Below, one piece after another: positions 5,638 to 12,263 of a stretch of DNA of 13,913 bases. Source of the DNA: Fen-1308 sp035319185. Its GTDB lineage: Bacteria > Nitrospirota > Thermodesulfovibrionia > Thermodesulfovibrionales > Dissulfurispiraceae. The translations under genes and the position numbers were made by a program. Within the stretch, counting starts at the first letter, position 1, and the number at the start of each line of letters is the position of its first letter. The notes under the pieces are model-generated. The model did not search any database, was not told the DNA's origin, and saw only the letters and a program-made list of their open reading frames with translations. The DNA lies in assembly GCA_035319185.1 (NCBI GenBank), contig DATHDF010000046.1, positions 1-13,913 on the forward strand. The letters run 5' to 3'.

Positions 5638-6165
5638 CTATTTTCTGAAACCCTTAGCAGATGCGGTTGTAGGCCAGCCGGCCTGTTTGCTGTATGTTTT
5701 GCATACTTCTGTCAGAAGGCTTTCAAATTCCTCTGCAGACGGCGACACGGCGGGCAGGACGATGTCCGTAATCATGCATGCCTGAAAGATGCTGCCGACA
5801 AGCCTGAGAGGACACTTTGCCGCCAGTTTCTTAATCGCCTCAATGTCTGCGCCCGTCACACGCAAGAGTTGTCTGTACCAATCTCCCTGGCCGGGCGCAA
5901 AGGGGCCGCATGGATTCCCCTTTACCTCCGAAGTGCGAGCGCCGAGATCGATCAACTCCTTGCGCAGGTTCAGGTCTGCTAGCTGAAGCCCGCGCATGGC
6001 CGGATTGGATGCGAGACCGTGTCGGCCCCGCGTAATCGGCAGGAACTGAGGCATCGAGACCCCAGAGCAATATAAGAACGCGCCTGGTTCCGTATCGTCC
6101 GGACGGACTATGAAATACATGAATTTGTTGACGTAGCTAAAGATGCTATCTACCGGCATGCTCAT
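5638..6165 (-). CDS. Hypothetical protein downstream of the CDF transporter
   Basis: 175 residues, not recognised. Its ATG at 6165 lies inside the end of the CDF gene (20-base overlap), with AGGGAG seven bases upstream. A second in-frame ATG at 6159 is also possible, with GAAGG six bases before it. The protein is soluble and has no signal peptide. The N-terminal half is rich in aromatic and small residues (YVNKFMYFIVRPDD), with a central CGPFAPGQGDWYRQLL segment. The C-terminal half is helical (ADIEAIKKLAAKCPLRLVGSIFQACMITDIVL, then SAEEFESLLTEVCKTYSKQAGW) and has five cysteines spread through the chain. The amphipathic C-terminal spacing and the tight overlap argue for a real gene. It is the last gene of the tgt-CDF run. 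Confidence 0.65.
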   Translation of the reverse strand: MSMPVDSIFSYVNKFMYFIVRPDDTEPGAFLYCSGVSMPQFLPITRGRHGLASNPAMRGLQLADLNLRKELIDLGARTSEVKGNPCGPFAPGQGDWYRQLLRVTGADIEAIKKLAAKCPLRLVGSIFQACMITDIVLPAVSPSAEEFESLLTEVCKTYSKQAGWPTTASAKGFRK

Positions 6166-7030
6166 CCTTCGCTCCCTTTGCCGGCTCCAAGTGCACCACC
6201 ACGTCGACTACTGCGGGAAATTTCTGTCTGATCTCAGCCTCCACCTTATGAGCGATTCCGTGAGCGTTGTCTACTGACAGCTCCGGATGCACGAGGCAGT
6301 GAAGGTCAACGAATATCGAATCGCTTGTGCCCCGGGTCCTTATATGGTGACACTCGACTACACCGTCGACGCATTCGGCTACCTGCAGGATTTTGGATGG
6401 GTCGACCTGAGACTTGTCTATTAATGTCTCCGCTGCTTCCTTTATGATATCAAACCCTGCCTTGGCCACAAAGATACCCACAACGGCGCCCGCGATGGCA
6501 TCTGCATAAGCCAACCCAATCTCGGTAAGAACAAGGCTTACGATGACGCCTAAAGACACATAAATATCGCTGCGCGTATGACCGGCATCGGCGATCAGAT
6601 ATTCGCTGGCAAGCTCTTTGCCCTTCTTTTTTTCGTACAGCGTGACGAAAATATTGACCGACGTCGTAGCGACCATCAGGATAAAGCTTTCGGGGCCGAC
6701 TATCGGCAACTGCCTGCCTGCAAACGAATCATAGACCCCCTTGAATATTTCGAAGCAGGTGAACAGCATCAGCACTCCGATAAATATGGTGAAGACCGTT
6801 TCGTATTTCCTGTGGCCGTAAGGGTGACGCTCGTCTGCGGGATGAGAGGCCAGATATACCCCGATCAACCCCACCACATTCGATATGCCGTCAAACAGCG
6901 AATGGAAGCCGTCCGACGAGATGGCCACCGAATGCGTCATGAAGCCGTAGGCAATCTTTGCGCCTGACACGAGTATATTCAGTGCCAGCGTGATAGTCAG
7001 GACTTTGCGAACTTCAGATATCCTGTTCAA
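6146..7030 (-). CDS. Cation diffusion facilitator (zinc-type efflux) transporter
   Basis: 294 residues from a TTG at 7030, preceded by GAAGG inside the end of tgt. The frame is open upstream to an ATG at 7099, but that would add 23 very basic residues and overlap tgt by 86 bases. Six membrane helices lie within residues 8-205, with a cytoplasmic domain after about 210. The metal-site motifs are H43-x3-D47 in helix 2 and H151-x3-D155 in helix 5. The H-x3-D/H-x3-D combination is typical of zinc-exporting ZnT-like members rather than manganese ones (D-x3-D). HPYGHRKYE (69-77) is the usual loop signature. The C-terminal domain ends in DVVVHLEP, also family-typical. It exports divalent metal in exchange for protons. 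It overlaps tgt by 17 bases and the next gene by 20. Confidence 0.9.
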   Translation of the reverse strand: MNRISEVRKVLTITLALNILVSGAKIAYGFMTHSVAISSDGFHSLFDGISNVVGLIGVYLASHPADERHPYGHRKYETVFTIFIGVLMLFTCFEIFKGVYDSFAGRQLPIVGPESFILMVATTSVNIFVTLYEKKKGKELASEYLIADAGHTRSDIYVSLGVIVSLVLTEIGLAYADAIAGAVVGIFVAKAGFDIIKEAAETLIDKSQVDPSKILQVAECVDGVVECHHIRTRGTSDSIFVDLHCLVHPELSVDNAHGIAHKVEAEIRQKFPAVVDVVVHLEPAKGAKDEHAGR

Positions 7031-8138
7031 ATATGCCTTCCCATTTTTTTTTGAATGGCCCGAAACGCCTTTCGGCAATCGCTTTGCGCATCTTTTCAAA
7101 GAACGACAGGTAGAAATGCAGGTTATGCATGGTATTGAGTCTCATCGAAAGTATCTCTTTGGACAGGAACATGTGCCTCAGGAAGGCCTTCGAATAATTC
7201 CTGCACGTGTAGCAGCTGCAGTCAGGATCCAGAGGCGACGGGTCTGATTTGTATTCCGTGCGCTTTATGCTAACTCGGCCTCTGCTTGTGAAAAGTGTGC
7301 CGTTGCGGGCGTTCCTTGTGGGCATCACACAGTCGAACATATCGAAGCCGTTTTCGACTGCAACGAGCACATCCCGCAGGTCGCCGACGCCCATCAGGTA
7401 GCGCGGCTGACCGGCCGGCATCATTTCCCCGACGGTGCGGATTATGTCGTACATCTCTTCCTTCGATTCTCCTACGCTCAGGCCGCCTGCGGCGTAGCCG
7501 TCGAAGCCGATATCCACAAGCTCCTCAAGGCTCCTCTTACGCAGGTCCTTGTACATTCCTCCCTGAACGATGCCGAACAGGTTTGGAACTTCGCCGCCGT
7601 TTCCTGGGCGCCCCTGGTCCAGATAATCCCGGCATTGTCTGGCCCATCTGGTCGTAAGCTCCAGGGATTTGACGGCATAATCATACTCGGCAGGATAGGG
7701 CGTGCATTCGTCGAATGTCATCGCGATGTCCGAGCCGATAGCGCATTGGATTTCCATAGCCCTCTCCGGCCCGAGGAACTGAAGCGACCCGTCGATGTGC
7801 GATCTGAACTCGACGCCGTCTTCCCTGATTTTTCTAAGGGCAGCGAGGCTGAAGACCTGAAAACCTCCGCTGTCCGTAAGGATAGGACCACCCCAATTGA
7901 TAAATTTATGAAGCCCTCCCACCTGACTGATTGTTTCATGCCCGGGCCTGAGATGTAAATGGTAGGTATTGCACAGGATGATTTCGGTCCCGATTTCGTG
8001 CAGCTCGTCGGGCGACATGGCCTTTACCGTGCCCTGCGTTCCCACCGGCATAAAGGCAGGCGTGCTGACCGTGCCGCGTGACGTCGCAAAGCTGCCGGTC
8101 CGTGAAAAACCGTCCTTATGTTTGATCTCGATCTGCAT
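7014..8138 (-). CDS. tgt: tRNA-guanine transglycosylase
   Basis: 374 residues from ATG at 8138; the longer reading frame upstream adds 17 unrelated residues. The enzyme swaps guanine at position 34 of GUN-anticodon tRNAs for preQ1 in queuosine synthesis. Visible signatures are TPAFMPVGTQGTVK near the N-terminus, T-D89-S-G-G-F-Q (substrate-base pocket), LFGIVQGG, GYAAGGLSVGE, LMGVGD, and F-D-C-V-M-P-T-R-N-A-R-N-G, which holds the catalytic aspartate. The zinc site is C-x-C-x2-C in CSCYTC with a distant His in MRLNTMHNLHFYL. Length is normal for bacterial Tgt. The promoter lies so close that the mRNA should start at or next to the ATG, with no Shine-Dalgarno. Tgt is first in a run with the CDF gene and an unknown gene. 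Confidence 0.97.
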   Translation of the reverse strand: MQIEIKHKDGFSRTGSFATSRGTVSTPAFMPVGTQGTVKAMSPDELHEIGTEIILCNTYHLHLRPGHETISQVGGLHKFINWGGPILTDSGGFQVFSLAALRKIREDGVEFRSHIDGSLQFLGPERAMEIQCAIGSDIAMTFDECTPYPAEYDYAVKSLELTTRWARQCRDYLDQGRPGNGGEVPNLFGIVQGGMYKDLRKRSLEELVDIGFDGYAAGGLSVGESKEEMYDIIRTVGEMMPAGQPRYLMGVGDLRDVLVAVENGFDMFDCVMPTRNARNGTLFTSRGRVSIKRTEYKSDPSPLDPDCSCYTCRNYSKAFLRHMFLSKEILSMRLNTMHNLHFYLSFFEKMRKAIAERRFGPFKKKWEGIFEQDI

Positions 8139-8145
8139 AGCGGGT

Positions 8146-8154
8146 ATTATACCA
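8146..8154 (-). promoter_or_regulatory. Extended -10 promoter of tgt, leaderless arrangement
   Basis: On the minus strand, TG-G-TATAAT followed by exactly seven bases and then the ATG of tgt. Starts of transcription usually lie about seven bases after the -10 box, so the mRNA would begin at the A of ATG. No Shine-Dalgarno fits between. Confidence 0.6.
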
Positions 8155-8238
8155 GACCTTTGCGAACAGCGATTCGAAGACGGCGGCAATGGGATAATGT
8201 CAACTCATTGAACTAAAGGATAAATATAGTAGCAGAGA

Positions 8239-8272
8239 GGCATCCGGTACCGGTAAAAACGGATTCTATGCC
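8239..8272. repeat. Nested inverted repeats upstream of the nrdJ promoter
   Basis: GGCATCCG on the left can pair with CGGAT and ATGCC on the right (GGCAT/ATGCC and ATCCG/CGGAT share bases, so only part forms at once). Inside lies the perfect 10-base palindrome CCGGTACCGG at 8244-8253. There is no T-run on either strand, so it is not an obvious terminator. Its role is unknown. Confidence 0.4.
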
Positions 8273-8311
8273 CCACGGTTTCAAAGGGAAAAATCGCTAG
8301 AAAAAAACACC

Positions 8312-8340
8312 TTGACAGAATATCTGATCTTTGATATTAT
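8312..8340 (+). promoter_or_regulatory. Strong sigma70-type promoter of nrdJ
   Basis: A perfect -35 TTGACA (8312-8317), a 17-base spacer, and TATTAT (8335-8340) preceded by TGA, an extended -10. Transcription would start near 8347, leaving a leader of about 154 bases before the nrdJ ATG. This is the best promoter in the window. Confidence 0.8.
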
Positions 8341-8350
8341 TTTTGAGGCA

Positions 8351-8398
8351 ATACAATATATTGTGGCCATATTCTTGAAACAACACTAAATAAGGCCC
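8351..8398 (+). promoter_or_regulatory. Tandem NrdR-box candidate
   Basis: Box 1 (8351-8366) contains the perfect palindrome ACAATATATTGT and matches 14 of 16 positions of the NrdR consensus acaCwAtATaTwGtgt. Box 2 (8383-8398) begins ACACTAAAT and matches about 10 of 16, mainly in its left half. The boxes begin 32 bases apart, the three-turn spacing known for NrdR pairs. Box 1 lies over the predicted start of transcription, as expected for a repressor of ribonucleotide reductase. Box 2 alone would not be convincing. Confidence 0.65.
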
Positions 8399-8484
8399 AA
8401 ATGGTTAGTAAGAACTATTTGAAAAATAACATTTAAAGGGCGCGGATTTAGATCCTCAAAGCAGTCTAATTTTATATGTTATAT

Positions 8485-8490
8485 GGAGGA
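8485..8490 (+). promoter_or_regulatory. Shine-Dalgarno deciding the nrdJ start
   Basis: GGAGGA, ten bases before the ATG at 8501. The upstream in-frame ATG at 8483 overlaps this site and would make it codons 1-3, with no ribosome-binding site of its own. The start is therefore 8501. Confidence 0.7.
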
Positions 8491-8500
8491 ATTAATAGTT

Positions 8501-10753
8501 ATGATCAAAACGGGCACTCTTAATCTGTCTTCCAATGCATTGAAGGTCCTCGAGAAAAGATATCTCAAAAAGGACGAGGAGGGCAGGGTCACCGAGACCG
8601 CAGAGGAGCTCTTCAACCGGGTGGCGGGTCATGTCGCTTCGGCAGACGCGGCCTACGGCAAATCCGAGACTGAAATCAAGCAGCTCAAGACCGATTTTTA
8701 CGAGCTGATCACTTTACTCAACTTCCTTCCCAACAGCCCGACCCTTATGAATGCAGGGCGCAGGCTCGGGCAGCTTTCGGCATGCTTCGTGCTTCCAGTG
8801 GACGATTCGATGGAGTCGATCTTTGACGGCGTCAAGAACGCGGCCATAATACATAAATCAGGTGGCGGGACTGGCTTTTCTTTTTCGAGGCTCAGGCCTA
8901 AGGGAGATGTTGTGGGCTCCACGAAGGGCATATCGTCAGGCCCGGTATCTTTCATGACGGTTTTCGATACTGCAACCGAGGCAGTCAAACAGGGCGGTAC
9001 CAGGCGCGGCGCGAATATGGGGCTGCTCAGGGTCGATCATCCCGATATCCTCGAATTCATCACCTGCAAGGACAATAACCACAAGCTCAACAATTTCAAC
9101 ATATCCGTCGGCCTTACCGAGGAGTTCATGAAGGCTGTTGAGAGCGACAGCGATTATGACCTGCTGAACCCCAGGGCAAAAAGGGTGGCAGGCACTCTGA
9201 AGGCCAGGGAGGTTTTTGACAGGATTGTTAGCCAGGCCTGGAAAAACGGGGAGCCCGGCATAGTATTCCTCGACAGGATGAATGCCTCCAATCCTACGCC
9301 TGCATTTGGTCAGATAGAATCTACAAACCCTTGCGGAGAGCAGCCGTTGCTGCCTTTCGAGTCCTGCAACCTCGGCTCGATCAATCTTGCAAATATGATA
9401 AGCACAACCGAAAGTGGCGCTAACGTGGACTGGCCTAAACTCAAGGACACGACATGGAAGGCCGTCCATTTCCTGGACAACGTCATCGATGTCAACAAAT
9501 ATCCGCTTGAGGAGATCGAGAAGCATACAAAGGGCAACCGCAAGATAGGGCTTGGCGTCATGGGTTGGGCGGACATGCTGCTCCGCCTCGGCATACCGTA
9601 CAATTCAGAAAAGGCGATACAGCTGGCAGAGGAGGTTATGGGTTTTATACAGACCGAGGGCAGGCTTGCATCCAGCGCCCTTGCTGAGGAGCGGGGGGTC
9701 TTCCCGAACTATACCGGAAGCATCTTCAACGGCGAAATGATGGTGAGGAACGCAACCGTTACTACCATTGCCCCTACGGGCACGCTTTCGATAATCGCCG
9801 GATGCTCGTCGGGAATTGAACCCCTCTTCGCCCTCTCATATGTGAGGACGGTTATGGAAGGCACGAAGCTGATCGAAACCAATCCCTTCTTTGAAAAGGA
9901 GGCAATCAAGGCCGGGGTCTGGACCCGCGAGCTTATGGAGAAGGTTGCCGGATCAGGCACTATAGCCCATTGCGAGGAGTTCCCGGAGTCGATGCGGGAC
10001 GTCTTTATCACTGCCCATGACATCACTCCCGTCGATCACATACGGATGCAGGCGGCATTCCAGAAATATACGGACAACGCTGTCTCAAAGACGGTCAACT
10101 TCCCTAACGGCGCCACTACCAGGGATGTCGAGAATGTCTTTGTGCTGGCTTACGAAACCGGCTGCAAGGGCGTTACGGTGTATCGCGACGGGTCGAGGGA
10201 GGAGCAGGTGCTCAGCACGAGGAAGGCCGAGGAAAAGCCGCAGGCGCGGCAGCCTGAGGCCGGCAGGGTCTTGCCGAAGAAGAGGCCTTCGATGATCCGT
10301 GGCGGCACCAGGCTTATGAAGACGGGATGCGGCAAGCTCTATGTGACGATAAACGAGGATGAAAACGGGCGGCCCTTTGAGATCTTCACAAACATGGGCA
10401 AGGCGGGCGGGTGCGCTTCCAGCCAGGCGGAAGCTATCGGCAGGCTCATATCACTGGCCCTTAGATCTAATATAGAAACCGACGAAATCATCAAGCAGCT
10501 CAGAGGAATATCCTGTCATCAGCCTTCCTGGGGAGAGGAGGGAAGAATTCTCTCGTGCTCCGATGCCATTGCAAAGGCGCTTGAAAGCTATACGCCGTCG
10601 GGAGCGCCGGTCGATACGGAAAACGGAAGCGGCAACGGCAAGGCCAGATACAAGGATATCATAACCATGGGAGCCTGCCCGGAATGCGGCAGCACTATAC
10701 AGCACGAGGAAGGCTGCGCCAAGTGCCACAACTGCGGGTTTACCAAATGTTAG
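8501..10753 (+). CDS. nrdJ: Adenosylcobalamin-dependent ribonucleotide reductase (class II)
   Basis: 750 residues. It reduces ribonucleotides to deoxyribonucleotides with a thiyl radical made from adenosylcobalamin, with or without oxygen. The thiyl cysteine is C278 in N-P-C-G-E, and the redox pair is C95 (S-A-C-F-V) and C289 (E-S-C-N-L-G-S-I-N-L). The C278-C289 gap of 11 agrees with the Thermotoga-type NrdJ pattern. NSPTLMNAG, HKSGGGTGFSFSRLRP and QGGTRRGANMG are further family signatures. There is no N-terminal ATP-cone; the chain starts directly with the RYL-KKD...ETAEELFNRVA segment. After a polar linker (about 570-597) comes a TSCPD domain (about 598-705). The tail has C726, C729, C739, C742, C745 and C750, which form zinc and shuttle cysteines. 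An NrdR-type operator precedes it, and a dCMP deaminase gene follows 13 bases later. Confidence 0.97.
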   Translation: MIKTGTLNLSSNALKVLEKRYLKKDEEGRVTETAEELFNRVAGHVASADAAYGKSETEIKQLKTDFYELITLLNFLPNSPTLMNAGRRLGQLSACFVLPVDDSMESIFDGVKNAAIIHKSGGGTGFSFSRLRPKGDVVGSTKGISSGPVSFMTVFDTATEAVKQGGTRRGANMGLLRVDHPDILEFITCKDNNHKLNNFNISVGLTEEFMKAVESDSDYDLLNPRAKRVAGTLKAREVFDRIVSQAWKNGEPGIVFLDRMNASNPTPAFGQIESTNPCGEQPLLPFESCNLGSINLANMISTTESGANVDWPKLKDTTWKAVHFLDNVIDVNKYPLEEIEKHTKGNRKIGLGVMGWADMLLRLGIPYNSEKAIQLAEEVMGFIQTEGRLASSALAEERGVFPNYTGSIFNGEMMVRNATVTTIAPTGTLSIIAGCSSGIEPLFALSYVRTVMEGTKLIETNPFFEKEAIKAGVWTRELMEKVAGSGTIAHCEEFPESMRDVFITAHDITPVDHIRMQAAFQKYTDNAVSKTVNFPNGATTRDVENVFVLAYETGCKGVTVYRDGSREEQVLSTRKAEEKPQARQPEAGRVLPKKRPSMIRGGTRLMKTGCGKLYVTINEDENGRPFEIFTNMGKAGGCASSQAEAIGRLISLALRSNIETDEIIKQLRGISCHQPSWGEEGRILSCSDAIAKALESYTPSGAPVDTENGSGNGKARYKDIITMGACPECGSTIQHEEGCAKCHNCGFTKC

Positions 10754-10766
10754 GTGTGAAGCGCGG

Positions 10767-11258
10767 ATGAGCGGCAACGGACAGCGGGTCTTCAAGCGCC
10801 CGGCGTGGGACGAATATTTCATCGAGATCGCTAAAGTGGTATCGTCCCGCTCGACCTGCCTGCGCAGGCGTTACGGAGCAGTCATCGTTAAGGACAAGGT
10901 GATCGTCAGCACCGGCTACAACGGCGCCCCGAGGGGCTCGATAAACTGCGTTGATGTAGACAGGTGCAAACGCAGGGAGCTGAACATCCCGTCGGGCGAG
11001 CGCTATGAGCTTTGCGAGGCCGTTCATGCCGAACAGAACGCGATCATAAACGGTTCGCCTGAGCGCATGAAGGAGGCGAGCATCTATATCGCAGGATCAG
11101 AGGAAGATGGGTCGGTCGCAGAGGGCAAGCCTTGTCTCCTCTGCGCCAGGATGATCAGAAACGCACAGATAAAAGAGGTGGTCTATCTCTCCAGGAGCGG
11201 CTTGATTGTCAGGGTCGAGGACCTTAAGACCCTTGACACGACGCCTGCCAGGGCTTAA
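10767..11258 (+). CDS. dCMP deaminase (cytidine/deoxycytidylate deaminase family)
   Basis: 163 residues. The catalytic zinc site is H87-A-E89 in VHAEQNAI, with C123-x2-C126 in PCLLC. E89 is the proton shuttle. The upstream 'YNGAPRG...C...C..R' stretch, with cysteines in INCVDVDRCKRR and ELCEAVHAE, fits the second zinc or insert region of the dCMP deaminase/ComEB type rather than simple cytidine deaminases. The reaction is dCMP to dUMP, which thymidylate synthase can then methylate. The gene starts 13 bases after nrdJ with only a weak ribosome-binding site, so coupling to nrdJ translation is likely. Length and motif spacing are normal. No allosteric dCTP or dTTP site can be confirmed by eye. 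Confidence 0.9.
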   Translation: MSGNGQRVFKRPAWDEYFIEIAKVVSSRSTCLRRRYGAVIVKDKVIVSTGYNGAPRGSINCVDVDRCKRRELNIPSGERYELCEAVHAEQNAIINGSPERMKEASIYIAGSEEDGSVAEGKPCLLCARMIRNAQIKEVVYLSRSGLIVRVEDLKTLDTTPARA

Positions 11259-11288
11259 AGTAACAGCATCTTATACCGGAGGTTGCTG

Positions 11289-11756
11289 ATGCTGCTTTAC
11301 CTTGTCCGCCATGGGGAGGCAAACAGCGAACTGTTCGACCCGTCCCAGGCCCTTTCTGAGCGGGGACTTCGCGAGGTACAGAAGGTTGCCGCCCATCTTG
11401 CCGGGATTAATAGCCCGGTAGAACTTATCTTTCACAGCCCGAAACTGCGCGCCAGGCAGACCGCTGCGGTATTTGCGGATTACCTCAGGCCTTCGGACGG
11501 CATCTTTGAAACCGATCACCTCGGTCCCCTTGACGATCCCTCCGAGTGGGAACGTCGCCTGCGGGACCGGAATAAGAACATAATGCTTGTCGGCCACCTG
11601 CCTTATATGGAGAAACTCTTTTCGCTCCTTCTGTGCGGTTTTATCGATGACCATGTAGTCAACTTCGGCAATGCCGCGATCGTTTGCCTGCGCAGGGAGA
11701 AGAACGGTACGTGGGTGCTGCACTGGATGCTCGGGCCGGCCGTGGTGGCCCATTAG
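11289..11756 (+). CDS. sixA: SixA-type histidine phosphatase
   Basis: 155 residues from ATG at 11289, with GGAGG six bases upstream; a TTG at 11283 in the same frame overlaps the spacer and is less likely. This is a short histidine phosphatase. R7-H8-G9-E carries the nucleophilic histidine, SPKLRARQTA is the 'S..RA.qTA' motif of SixA, and G-H103-L-P is the second catalytic histidine. The compact size without a large insert is typical of SixA, which in Escherichia coli removes phosphate from phosphohistidine on histidine-containing phosphotransfer and PTS-like proteins. The substrate here is unknown. It lies 30 bases after the dCMP deaminase gene, probably in the same transcript. Confidence 0.85.
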   Translation: MLLYLVRHGEANSELFDPSQALSERGLREVQKVAAHLAGINSPVELIFHSPKLRARQTAAVFADYLRPSDGIFETDHLGPLDDPSEWERRLRDRNKNIMLVGHLPYMEKLFSLLLCGFIDDHVVNFGNAAIVCLRREKNGTWVLHWMLGPAVVAH

Positions 11757-11846
11757 GGCGCGGTGCCTTCCGAATGCCTGCACGAACATTCAGCTGAAAA
11801 TGCCGTACATGGTACAATTTGCCATAATAATAGATCGGAGGTTGCC

Positions 11847-12197
11847 ATGAAAATCATGGAGTACGCCGGTGTCGAGGCCACTCATTATAACAATGAAAAG
11901 GCAACAGGGGTTGCCGCGCGTGTCGTGATCGGCAAGGCTGACGGGGCCGATAATTTCTGCATGCGGGTATTCGAAATATCGGCCGGCGGCAACACGCCGA
12001 AACATGCCCATGACTGGGAACACGAGATGTTCATTCATTCGGGAGAGGGCGAGGTCTTCGGCAAGGGGCAGTGGAATAATATCAAAAAAGGCAATGTCGT
12101 TTTTATCCCGTCGAACGAAGAGCATCAGTTACGGAATGCGGGCCCTGACAAATTAGTGGTTGTTTGCCTTGTGCCTGCGAAGGCGCCGGAGCTTTGA
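11847..12197 (+). CDS. Small single-domain cupin protein
   Basis: 116 residues from ATG at 11847, with GGAGG at 11837-11841. The frame is open further upstream, but that part is not protein-like. It has the two cupin motifs: G-G-N-T-P-K-H53-A-H55-D-W-E-H-E60 (metal ligands H53, H55 and E60) and G-N-V-V-F-I-P-S-N-E-E-H93-Q-L-R-N (fourth ligand H93). The intact 3-His/1-Glu set predicts bound Mn, Fe, Ni or Zn. Proteins of this size include dioxygenases, isomerases and sugar- or small-ligand-binding sensors, and the sequence does not decide between them. It sits between sixA and cstA on the same strand. Confidence 0.85.
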   Translation: MKIMEYAGVEATHYNNEKATGVAARVVIGKADGADNFCMRVFEISAGGNTPKHAHDWEHEMFIHSGEGEVFGKGQWNNIKKGNVVFIPSNEEHQLRNAGPDKLVVVCLVPAKAPEL

Positions 12198-12263
12198 TAT
12201 CAGGAATTCGGCTTCCGGTAATGCCGGCGGACGAACATAATAATTCCGGGCAAGGGGGAAGAA

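Larger units (their letters stand above)
8139..8500. other. Intergenic control region between tgt and nrdJ
   Basis: 362 bases without a protein gene I can support. From left to right it contains the tgt promoter (8146-8154), an A/T-rich stretch, a palindrome-rich block at 8239-8272, the nrdJ promoter (8312-8340), two NrdR-type boxes (8351-8398) and a leader of about 100 further bases ending in GGAGGA. I see no cobalamin riboswitch: the leader is too short and lacks an obvious B12-box. There is also no terminator with a T-run. Confidence 0.7.

Noticed and set aside
8401..8436. 11-codon mini-ORF (MVSKNYLKNNI) in the nrdJ leader
   Set aside because: The ribosome-binding site is weak, there is no codon run that would suit attenuation, and no competing hairpins or terminator are visible. 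It may be chance.
8347..8500. Cobalamin riboswitch before nrdJ
   Set aside because: The leader is about 150 bases, A/T-rich, and shows no B12-box-like conserved core or multi-helix layout. The NrdR-type boxes explain the region better.
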